Origin: a bacterium
GTDB lineage: Bacteria; SZUA-79; Acidulodesulfobacterales; Acidulodesulfobacteraceae
Reading direction: 5' to 3'
Assembly (NCBI GenBank): GCA_021798015.1
Contig: JAJZYP010000004.1
Coordinates: 1 to 44,410, forward strand
DNA: 44,410 bases
This document shows, in pieces, positions 28,604 to 36,326 of the stretch (position 1 is the stretch's first letter; the number at the start of each line of letters is the position of its first letter). The notes beneath the pieces were generated by a model. That model was not told where the DNA came from and ran no database searches. It saw only the letters and a list, made by a program, of their open reading frames with translations. Made by a program: the position numbers and the translations under genes.

Positions 28604-28707
28604 GGGGCAAGGTCTCAACACTTTAACTATAACTATAAAAGATCTGCTTTTATATCCCCTATTTAATAAGGAGATACCGATGGTGCTAAGTGTTGAGACC
28701 TGTCCCC
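28604..28707. mobile_element. REP/MITE-like element with 20-bp imperfect inverted ends
   Basis: Arms at 28604-28623 (beginning GGGGCAAGGTCTC) and 28688-28707 (ending GAGACCTGTCCCC) match inversely at 18 of 20 positions around a 64-nt centre that holds a further small hairpin (AAAAG ATCTG CTTTT). It starts 8 nt after the molybdoenzyme stop and ends next to the regulator gene. It encodes nothing. The arms resemble the GGTCT-type repeats often linked to REP-associated tyrosine transposases; that similarity is from memory. It could also form a strong RNA stem between the two genes. Confidence 0.6.
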
Positions 28708-28715
28708 GTTAATGT

Positions 28716-31700
28716 TCAAATCTTTTCTATCCTAACCGGAGCATAGTAATAAACCATCGAGCCGCCCACAGGGTCCGTCAAAACGGTCGTCCATCCGTCT
28801 TTAGCCTCAATGGATTTGTCTAATAAAAATAAGGCGTTGGGATGAACTCCGACATTTCTTGCAGGATCCCCTTTATATTTTTTCCCGTTTATATACCATT
28901 CGCCCGAGCCGTAAAGCCATCTTCCAAAGGCCGTTGCAGCCGTAATAACACCGGGTCTGATAGAAGGTAAAATCCTTACACGATGAATAATTCCTTTTTG
29001 ATATGTTGGCGATATTACCTTTATAGTATCTCCGTCGGATAAGCCTAATCTTTTGGCATCTACCATGCCAATTTCCCAAAAAGCGTCCGGCAATAGTTCC
29101 TGAAGCCAGGGATCCGCCATTGTTCTTGATTTGGAATGTATCGGCTGCCTGTGGGTCGAGACCATATATGGGTACTCTTTATTGGAATAAATCTTATCTA
29201 AATCTTCACCTTTCATATTTCTAGAAGGCAGTAAGACGGTTGTTCCGTTGAACCTTTCTCCCGTTATAGCATTGTGCGCGGTTGCAACATCCTCGTTATA
29301 CAAATTAACAGGCGTTTTGGGTCCCCACAAATGAGTTACCCATCTCGGTTTTCCCCACGGAAGATAGCCAACGTCGTAATCCTCAAAGCGTCCGCCTCTC
29401 GCAATAACATAAGCAACCTTTTTCCACTCGGCAGGTTTAAGTGTTTTTCCATGCTTTTTTATGTATTCTTTTACATATTGCATCTCATCCGCATTTGCAT
29501 CAGGCACGGGACCTAAATGAACAAACCCGTTCCCCTTTCTTTTTAGAAAAGTTTTGCTGTCATATGCCACATTGGCAGCCATTTTAAGGTAATAATCCTC
29601 CATTTCGTTTAAAGCCCCGCCCTCGAGGAACGCATTTTCGCCAAAACCGGGAAGTTTAAGCTTCTTTGCAACATCTATTAAGAAATTTTCCATACAGATG
29701 GGTCTTCCGTCGGAAGTTTTTTCCGTCATAGACTCTATAATGGGCTGTCTAATCGATGTCCTTGCTGTCGGATATGTCGGAAGATTTCCAAGAAATCCCC
29801 AATTCTCTAAATATGTTGCGTCCGGAATTATATAATCGGCATAAGCCGAACTTTCCGAAATCATAATGTCCGATGCTATAAATAACGGGGCTTTATCCAA
29901 ATCTTTTATCATTTGCATCCATGGTTTTGATTCATCATCTACTCCTCCCATAGCCGGCATAGACCATGCAGGGTTTGCCATATGCTGAAAGAGAATTTTT
30001 ACAGGATAAGGGTACTGAAAATATGTTCCGCCCCAGATCTCCTGCCACATGCCGAAACTAAAAGGAAACCACGGTCTTTCGGCAGGATACGGCGAGATAC
30101 CCCTTGCAACCCTGTCTTTATATTCCATAGTTTTCTCATAAAAAGAACCTTCCCTGGATATCTTTACACCCTTTGCAGGAACAAAGTCAGGCCACTTTCC
30201 TAAATCATAAGGATAACCCTTGCCTCCCATTACGTTGGCGCTGCCTCCGCCGTTAATATAGCCTCCCTGCCAGTTAACATTACCCACCATCACATTTAAA
30301 AACTGAATAGCCCTGCCGTGATAAAATCCGTTAGTATGTTTTACGGGTCCCCTGTAATAATCCGCCACTGCCGTTTTGCCATGAGAAGTAAACTCTGCCG
30401 CCAGTTCAGGTATTACCCTTGGGGCAAGCCCTGCTTCCTTAGCATAATCCTCTGTGGTATGCTTTACTAATTCAGCCCACAACATTTGCATACCTGTCAT
30501 GCAATTAACGCCGTTTACCTGAACGGGGGTAAGGGATAAAAATCCAGTAGGCCATAATTCGCCTTTCATCGAAACCGAGGTCAAAACAGGATTTTTCGTA
30601 AACTTATCTATTGCATAAAATGAGCTCTCGTTCTTTAAAAATTTGGCAAAATCCTTATTCCCCTCATCTGTAACCACAAGATACGAGGCATTTGAAAAGT
30701 TGGGTTCACCGTTAGCGTTTGCAGCGCCGTGATTTAGATTTTCAAGGAAATTCCCGTCATATCTTTTATTTTCTATTATCCACCTTAACATGCCCATTGC
30801 TAAAGCCCCGTCGCCGCCGGGTTTAATAGGTATATATTTATCTGCATGAGCTACCTGATTGCCTGCTCTGACATCTATTACAACTATTTTTAACTTACCT
30901 GATGAAGTGGCGGCTACAGACCTTCTTGCTAAAGTCTGCATAGGGAAATTGGCTTCTAAATAATTGGCTCCAAAAACCAAAAGATATTCGGAATTGGGTA
31001 AATCAGGTTTTAACATATTCGTTCCCGGAAATGTCCTGAAAGTGGATACATGATGGGACAGCTCACAGATTGAAACGTGGGGTAAGGCATTAACGGAACC
31101 AAATGCATTGGCAAATCTTGTAATAAAATTGGCTTGACCCCCTTCAGCCCTGCCCCAATAACTTACAAACTGATTGGTTTTTGGACCAAAATCCGGATAT
31201 TTGGGGTTTGCAGAAATAAACCTGTTTTTGCCTTCATTCCATAAGTGTTTAAATCCCTCCACATATCTTTTTTCCTCGCCGGGTATATCTTTAAATAAAT
31301 ATCCGCCGTTAACTACTTCATCTATTAACTGCTCATAGGAAATTACTTTAAATTTCTTAGAGCCCCTTTCCCCGACTCTTTTTAATGGCATATATATTCT
31401 GTAAGGGTCATAAACCGTCTGTCTTCCTGCTACGCCCCTGGGACATACTGAATGCGCGCCATCTATGAACGGTTGCCCACTCGGCGAATAATACGACCCC
31501 GTGTAAATTATGGATTCCTTTACGGGCGTCGAATAAGTTATATTTGGTTCCGTAGTTTGTATATCGTAAGGGTTGCCAAAAATAGGCAATATCGTTCCAT
31601 TAAACTTTCTAACCATTATTCCGCAATCGCTATGACACTGCTTGCAGGTGGAATATTTAACCTCTTCGTTTGGCCAAGTTTCTGGTCTGGCCGGAAAAGT

Positions 31701-31817
31701 ATATTCGCCCTGATAATGAAATAACCCCCCTGCCCATTGAGTTAAACCTGCGCCTGTTGCTACTGCGGACACCCCAAAAACCCCGTACTTAAGAAAATCT
31801 CGTCTATTTATTGCCAT
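28716..31817 (-). CDS. Molybdopterin oxidoreductase catalytic subunit (TtrA/PsrA-like, CISM family)
   Basis: The 1033-residue protein starts with a Tat signal (NRRDFLKYG). It has the [4Fe-4S] pattern C58-x2-C61-x3-C65 with C125 (SVCPRG), then the molybdopterin-guanine-dinucleotide domains; Cys251 in HVSICELSHH is the likely Mo ligand. The C-terminal MGD-binding domain ends with DPVGGS. Length, Cys ligand and gene order (ferredoxin, membrane subunit, catalytic subunit) recall tetrathionate reductase TtrBCA, but polysulfide/thiosulfate, arsenate or sulfite enzymes are relatives and the substrate is not proven. The ATG shares one base with the NrfD-like stop. It lies at the end of an operon that begins with d1-heme genes. 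Confidence 0.9.
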   Translation of the reverse strand: MAINRRDFLKYGVFGVSAVATGAGLTQWAGGLFHYQGEYTFPARPETWPNEEVKYSTCKQCHSDCGIMVRKFNGTILPIFGNPYDIQTTEPNITYSTPVKESIIYTGSYYSPSGQPFIDGAHSVCPRGVAGRQTVYDPYRIYMPLKRVGERGSKKFKVISYEQLIDEVVNGGYLFKDIPGEEKRYVEGFKHLWNEGKNRFISANPKYPDFGPKTNQFVSYWGRAEGGQANFITRFANAFGSVNALPHVSICELSHHVSTFRTFPGTNMLKPDLPNSEYLLVFGANYLEANFPMQTLARRSVAATSSGKLKIVVIDVRAGNQVAHADKYIPIKPGGDGALAMGMLRWIIENKRYDGNFLENLNHGAANANGEPNFSNASYLVVTDEGNKDFAKFLKNESSFYAIDKFTKNPVLTSVSMKGELWPTGFLSLTPVQVNGVNCMTGMQMLWAELVKHTTEDYAKEAGLAPRVIPELAAEFTSHGKTAVADYYRGPVKHTNGFYHGRAIQFLNVMVGNVNWQGGYINGGGSANVMGGKGYPYDLGKWPDFVPAKGVKISREGSFYEKTMEYKDRVARGISPYPAERPWFPFSFGMWQEIWGGTYFQYPYPVKILFQHMANPAWSMPAMGGVDDESKPWMQMIKDLDKAPLFIASDIMISESSAYADYIIPDATYLENWGFLGNLPTYPTARTSIRQPIIESMTEKTSDGRPICMENFLIDVAKKLKLPGFGENAFLEGGALNEMEDYYLKMAANVAYDSKTFLKRKGNGFVHLGPVPDANADEMQYVKEYIKKHGKTLKPAEWKKVAYVIARGGRFEDYDVGYLPWGKPRWVTHLWGPKTPVNLYNEDVATAHNAITGERFNGTTVLLPSRNMKGEDLDKIYSNKEYPYMVSTHRQPIHSKSRTMADPWLQELLPDAFWEIGMVDAKRLGLSDGDTIKVISPTYQKGIIHRVRILPSIRPGVITAATAFGRWLYGSGEWYINGKKYKGDPARNVGVHPNALFLLDKSIEAKDGWTTVLTDPVGGSMVYYYAPVRIEKI

Positions 31818-33022
31818 TATAAAGCCTCCTTATTTTTATCATTTATTTCTCCCGCTTCATGTTCCCATCCCAAAAAATAGCCAAAAATAAATATCAAAAG
31901 GATGCCAATCCCAAATAGCCCTATACCTGTTAAATATCCGTCATAACCCCAGAAAGGGATACGCAAATTAACGAGTCCCTGTCCGATTTTAACCGGAAGC
32001 TGCCCACCTATAACCGTATCGAATCTCATTTCCCAGACGCCTACTGTAACGATAAAATCAAGAATTAAAGTCCAGACTAACGATCTTCTGATCTTTTTAA
32101 ATACAAGAAACAAAAATGCCGGAATTATAAGTCCAAGCCCTATCTGCAGAACATGATAATTAAACCACAACGGGCCGTGCCCTGCAAAACTATATACCGC
32201 ATGCCAGTTGTCATACACCTCTTTGGAACTATATCCTCTGACCGAATAGAGCCACTCTATCAAGTCGAAAAAAAGGTCTGCAAATATCGCATAAACCAAA
32301 GACTTATTAAGAACTTCTAATGTATCAGGTTCAACTTTGTTTTTATCCGAAAAAAGGGTAAAGCCGATGCCGTATAATAAACCCACAAAGGCTATACCGG
32401 ACACAACGGCAGAGCTTATAAACATAGGGGGTATATCGGGATCCGACCACAAAGCCCTTGCCTTAATGGCGCCGAATAAAAATCCAACATAGCCGTGAAA
32501 TAAGACGGAAAGAATAATTCCTATAATTGATATTATCCAGAGAGCCTTATGGTCTCTTATTATACTTTTTTGGGATAAATCAGCGCTTCCAAGTGATAAA
32601 ATCCTTGCTACCTTTCCCCTTATCCCATTATCTTCACGCGCCCTTTTAATATTACTTTCTCTAAAAAGATAATAAAGTTCAAAAAGAAAGGCTATGACAA
32701 ATATTGTCCATATAATAATAAACATTGCTAATGGCGAGTATGGGAAATGATCTCTGAAATATAATTCCCATATGGCTCTTGAAGGTTGAAGCGCATCAGC
32801 TAAAGGCGCTGCTGCTGCCAGTAAAAGCATCGCAAAACTTGCTATGAGCGCAAGTTTGGATATAGGCTTGAGCTTTTCTATGTTAAAAAGATGATATAAA
32901 GCGCCCACAACAAAAGAACCCGCTAAAAGTCCTGAAAGAAACGGGTAAATTACTATAGGTAATCCCCAATAAATATTTTCTAAAGTACCGTAAGAACCAT
33001 TAATTGCAATCATAATATTCAC
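31817..33022 (-). CDS. NrfD/PsrC-family membrane subunit (quinone-reactive)
   Basis: This 401-residue protein has roughly eight to ten hydrophobic helices and the pattern of NrfD/PsrC/TtrC membrane anchors: the N-terminal helix with YPFLSGLLAGSFVVG, LADALQPSRAIWELYF in an early loop, and MRFDTVIGGQ near the C-terminus, as in HybB-like members. It should exchange electrons between the quinone pool and the four-cluster ferredoxin subunit encoded 32 nt upstream. The stop overlaps the molybdoenzyme start (TAATG). Confidence 0.93.
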   Translation of the reverse strand: MNIMIAINGSYGTLENIYWGLPIVIYPFLSGLLAGSFVVGALYHLFNIEKLKPISKLALIASFAMLLLAAAAPLADALQPSRAIWELYFRDHFPYSPLAMFIIIWTIFVIAFLFELYYLFRESNIKRAREDNGIRGKVARILSLGSADLSQKSIIRDHKALWIISIIGIILSVLFHGYVGFLFGAIKARALWSDPDIPPMFISSAVVSGIAFVGLLYGIGFTLFSDKNKVEPDTLEVLNKSLVYAIFADLFFDLIEWLYSVRGYSSKEVYDNWHAVYSFAGHGPLWFNYHVLQIGLGLIIPAFLFLVFKKIRRSLVWTLILDFIVTVGVWEMRFDTVIGGQLPVKIGQGLVNLRIPFWGYDGYLTGIGLFGIGILLIFIFGYFLGWEHEAGEINDKNKEAL

Positions 33023-33054
33023 TCCTTAAAATAAATTTTGAAATTAGCCTGCAT

Positions 33055-34149
33055 TTAACCTGCATATGGATATTCTCTCTCCTCCATATACGGTAATACC
33101 GGCGCTCCGCCAAGTTTTTCATAAGCGGTAGCTTCTAAACCCATTGCATAAGTGTAAACCATCTTAACTTTTTCGGGATTAGTCTGATCAGCAAAATTCT
33201 CGTCAAGACCTATATACCAAATCTGCGGATCGGTCCCTACGCCGGTTCTTAGCCTTGAAGTTTTTTTAGTTGCTATTAATTTTGAAACCTCGCTCTGCGG
33301 GTCGTTTAAATCCCCAAATTTCATTGCTCTTCCTACACATGAAGTAACACAAACCGGTAAAAGCGGGGTATATGATTTTTCATGGGAAACTGCCGCCCTG
33401 CCTGCGCACATATTACACTTATCCGCGGTATGCTGAACGGGATTTGCAAACCTCATATCATATGGACAAGCCTGAACACAGGTCAGACACCCTATACACA
33501 GATCATAATCTATTTCGACCTGACCGGTTTGCAGTTTATATGTGGCTTTTACAGGACACACCTCCACACATGGGGGATGATCGCAATGATTGCATGTTCT
33601 TGGAAGAAAAAACCGTTTAACGTTAGGAGTATAATTCCCCTCATCTGTCACGACTACGCCATTTTCATCCGGAACCATCTCCCCCGTCTCCATTACCTGC
33701 ACCACCCTTCTAAATACCCCTAAAGGTACGGTGTTTTCACTTTTACAGGCAACAACGCAAGCCTGACACCCCACACATTTATTTATATCTATTACAAAAA
33801 CAAAATGATGTATTTTAGGCCTAATTCCCTTTATCCTGTAAAACTTATCATGAAAAATCCGCGCATGCAGTGGATTTTGTATTGTATTCTGCCAGTGGTC
33901 CCATCCATCATTTATGTACTGCGAGGGATCCATCCACCCCATCCACCTGTGATTTTTTAAAGGTCCTGTCGGAACCCCCGCGCCTTTTTCCGGAACACGT
34001 GAAATCCTTTTCAAAACCTTTCGTTTTAATGGAGAGGCTAAAACCTTCCCGGGCAAAGAAAAAATAGATGTTCCTATCCCAGCAGCAGTTAATCCGCCTA
34101 AACCCATCATTTTTAAAAATCTTCTTCGTGAACTCTTTTTCTTTTTCAT
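33055..34149 (-). CDS. Tat-exported four-cluster ferredoxin subunit (PsrB/TtrB-like)
   Basis: The 364-residue protein starts with a twin-arginine signal (SSRRRFLKMMG). Four cysteine groups follow: CVGCQACVVAC, CNHCDHPPCVEVC, CIGCLTCVQAC and CNMC with a final CVTSC, the layout of electron-transfer subunits of complex iron-sulfur molybdoenzymes. GGAGG seven nt upstream supports the ATG at 34149 over a TTG one codon earlier. A C-terminal tail of about 90 residues makes it longer than PsrB or TtrB. It starts 12 nt after the NirF stop, so the d1-heme genes and the CISM genes are almost certainly one transcript. Confidence 0.94.
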   Translation of the reverse strand: MKKKKSSRRRFLKMMGLGGLTAAGIGTSIFSLPGKVLASPLKRKVLKRISRVPEKGAGVPTGPLKNHRWMGWMDPSQYINDGWDHWQNTIQNPLHARIFHDKFYRIKGIRPKIHHFVFVIDINKCVGCQACVVACKSENTVPLGVFRRVVQVMETGEMVPDENGVVVTDEGNYTPNVKRFFLPRTCNHCDHPPCVEVCPVKATYKLQTGQVEIDYDLCIGCLTCVQACPYDMRFANPVQHTADKCNMCAGRAAVSHEKSYTPLLPVCVTSCVGRAMKFGDLNDPQSEVSKLIATKKTSRLRTGVGTDPQIWYIGLDENFADQTNPEKVKMVYTYAMGLEATAYEKLGGAPVLPYMEEREYPYAG

Positions 34150-34161
34150 CAACTTGCCTCC

Positions 34162-35325
34162 TTAATTATTAATTAAATCAGGGACCCTAAATATCCCCGA
34201 AGGAGCCTGAACAGGAATATTCTTAATCTCTTTTCCCGTTCCGACATTAAAAACATTTACGGAATTACCAAAATAACTTGATGCGTAAATGAGTTTACTA
34301 TTTCCGGAAAAGCTCATAAACATAATCCTTCTTCCCGCCTTTATGTTTTTTATAACCTTCATATTTTTTGCATTTATAAGGCTTAAATAATCATGAGCTG
34401 CACCGCTGTAATTTATGGCTATTACCCTGTGATTCGGGGAAAAGATTATAAAGATGGGATAGCCTATCAAGCTAACGGAGCCTATTTTCTTTTTAGTCTT
34501 TAAATTCATAATGACTAATTTTTTCTCTCCCACGGCGGGTATAAAGGCTTTACCTTCCCACACCGAATAAATGCCGTAATGAGGTATTTGATGAGAAAAT
34601 TTTTCCGTTTCCCCGTAGTTTATGATATGATATTTCATACTATTTAGGTTTAATACTCCAAACTTCTCACCTAAAAGGAAAGCCGCTATATAATCGTGAT
34701 CGGACATAAGGGCATCTATCGGCATACTTCCTATATTTTTTATCTTCTTTATGACCTTAAAATTTTTAGAAATATCAACAACCCATATCTGGTCCTTACC
34801 CATCAACTCAAATATCAGATAATCTTTATAAAACTCTATACCTATATTCCTTGAACCGGTTTTTATAGTTTTTATTATGTTTAGATTTTTATTAAGCACG
34901 ACAACATCTTTTGGGGTATAATTCGCCACTGCTATTAAATTTTTCGATAAGCAAAAATCCACCGTGTCATCCGATATCTTCTTTTGCGCTATAATTTTGT
35001 CGGTTTTTGTGTCTATTTTCGATAAATAGCCATTTCTACTGATTGCGTAACCGTAACGGCTTCCAAAATATACTATGACATGGGTTCCGTTCCCGATATT
35101 CTTTATCTGACCCGTTAATTTGTTATGCGATATAATGCCAAGCGAACTGCTTGCCCTTTCCACCACATAAAACTTACCTGCAAAGGCAGGTTTTAAGAAG
35201 ATAAAACCAACTGTTACCATAAAACAAATTACATAAAACAGGCGGGGTCTTCCTGAAAATAATCCCCATAAACCGCATAAGCCCTTGCCCTTGAACCTCC
35301 GTTGCAAACTTCTAAGTAATTGCAT
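34162..35325 (-). CDS. nirF: NirF-like heme d1 biosynthesis protein (d1-type beta-propeller)
   Basis: The product (387 residues from the ATG at 35325) has a long basic n-region, a hydrophobic core and an AFA cleavage site, then an eight-bladed propeller of the cytochrome-d1 fold without heme c. The opening FYVVERASSSLGIIS, GTHVIVYF with a His equivalent to the essential NirF histidine, and YLSKIDTKT match NirF from denitrifiers as I recall them. NirF is a periplasmic protein of late heme d1 assembly. The start overlaps nirJ by 97 nt; GGCAGGT seven nt upstream supports ATG 35325. The only later ATG, 35220, lacks a ribosome site and leaves a poor signal peptide. Confidence 0.85.
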   Translation of the reverse strand: MQLLRSLQRRFKGKGLCGLWGLFSGRPRLFYVICFMVTVGFIFLKPAFAGKFYVVERASSSLGIISHNKLTGQIKNIGNGTHVIVYFGSRYGYAISRNGYLSKIDTKTDKIIAQKKISDDTVDFCLSKNLIAVANYTPKDVVVLNKNLNIIKTIKTGSRNIGIEFYKDYLIFELMGKDQIWVVDISKNFKVIKKIKNIGSMPIDALMSDHDYIAAFLLGEKFGVLNLNSMKYHIINYGETEKFSHQIPHYGIYSVWEGKAFIPAVGEKKLVIMNLKTKKKIGSVSLIGYPIFIIFSPNHRVIAINYSGAAHDYLSLINAKNMKVIKNIKAGRRIMFMSFSGNSKLIYASSYFGNSVNVFNVGTGKEIKNIPVQAPSGIFRVPDLINN

Positions 35326-36326
35326 TTTGCACACCTGCCTTTTAGTTTTCTTGGTGTTTGTCTTAATTCGGAAAATAATTTATCGCCGTTTATTATGTCT
35401 AAAAAATCCCTATCTTTAATATTGCCCGCATTATAATCAAAAAAGGGATCCGGTTTAACAAAACCGGAATAATCTATGTTTATTATTCTTTTACCGGATT
35501 GATTTCCTCCCCACTTTAGTATGTTACTATGTATATTTTCATAAAACTCAGGGTATAACTGTTTAAACCTATTTAATAATAAAACTGCATCCGGCTCATT
35601 GTTTCCGGTAACTATATCTATGGGCACACCCTGTTCAACAAATTCAAAAGCCTTTTTTATGATGGACAAAGACACTTCTTTGTGAAGTCTTTTATTCATA
35701 TCAGTTAGCTTAGAGCCGCGGCCGGCATAGACAAGATGGGATATATAGACCTTTTTTATCTTTTCTTTCTTTGCCAGTTCAAATATAAAATCAATATCTT
35801 TATAGTTATGTCTTGTAAGTGAAATCCTTAAACCCACATTAATACCATTATCCCTGAGCAGTCTTAAAGTATTTAAAGATGCATTAAACGCCCCCCTTTT
35901 TTGCCTGAAACTATCGTGTGTCTTTTCGTTTCCGTCTAAACTGATACCGACATAATTAAAAAGGGATTTTATATTACCCAAATCCTTTTGCTTTATCATC
36001 GTACCGTTTGTAGATAAATGGGTTGCAAAACCTTCGTTTTTAAGTATTTTTGCTATATCAAAAAGATACGGCGACATTAGGGGTTCTCCGCCAGAGAGTA
36101 TAACCGCCTTTATATTGGCTTTCTTTAAAGACTTAACTGTCGATAAGATAAGCTCCGGGGTTATATTGGCTTTTTCCCCTGCCACTGAAAAAGAGTAACA
36201 GTGTTCGCATTTAAGGTTGCAGGCGCTCGTTATATTCCATATTAAGAGACCGCCGCTACCTGTTTTCTTAAAACTTTCTAAATCAGGTGTTAATGATTTT
36301 TTAATATAGTTAGTTATTCTAAGCAT
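35229..36326 (-). CDS. nirJ: NirJ-like radical SAM protein of heme d1 biosynthesis
   Basis: The 365-residue enzyme has the radical SAM motif C36-x3-C40-x2-C43 (ACNLKCEHCY) after LLIWNIT, the SAM-binding SGGEP, and family-specific features of NirJ: YISHLVYAGRGS, DIVTGNN, KWGGNQSG, and the C-terminal auxiliary-cluster region GRCAKCNYLEVCNGGSR with DPACF. NirJ removes two propionate side chains and installs the keto groups on the d1 precursor. Its ATG overlaps the stop of the cd1-like gene (TGATG) and its 3' end overlaps the nirF start. Relatives acting in heme b synthesis (AhbC/AhbD) are less likely because of the neighbours. Confidence 0.9.
   Translation of the reverse strand: MLRITNYIKKSLTPDLESFKKTGSGGLLIWNITSACNLKCEHCYSFSVAGEKANITPELILSTVKSLKKANIKAVILSGGEPLMSPYLFDIAKILKNEGFATHLSTNGTMIKQKDLGNIKSLFNYVGISLDGNEKTHDSFRQKRGAFNASLNTLRLLRDNGINVGLRISLTRHNYKDIDFIFELAKKEKIKKVYISHLVYAGRGSKLTDMNKRLHKEVSLSIIKKAFEFVEQGVPIDIVTGNNEPDAVLLLNRFKQLYPEFYENIHSNILKWGGNQSGKRIINIDYSGFVKPDPFFDYNAGNIKDRDFLDIINGDKLFSELRQTPRKLKGRCAKCNYLEVCNGGSRARAYAVYGDYFQEDPACFM

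Noticed and set aside
28716-34149. Calling the molybdoenzyme operon tetrathionate reductase outright
   Set aside because: Gene order and Cys ligand agree, but related enzymes with other substrates share these features and a tree is needed.
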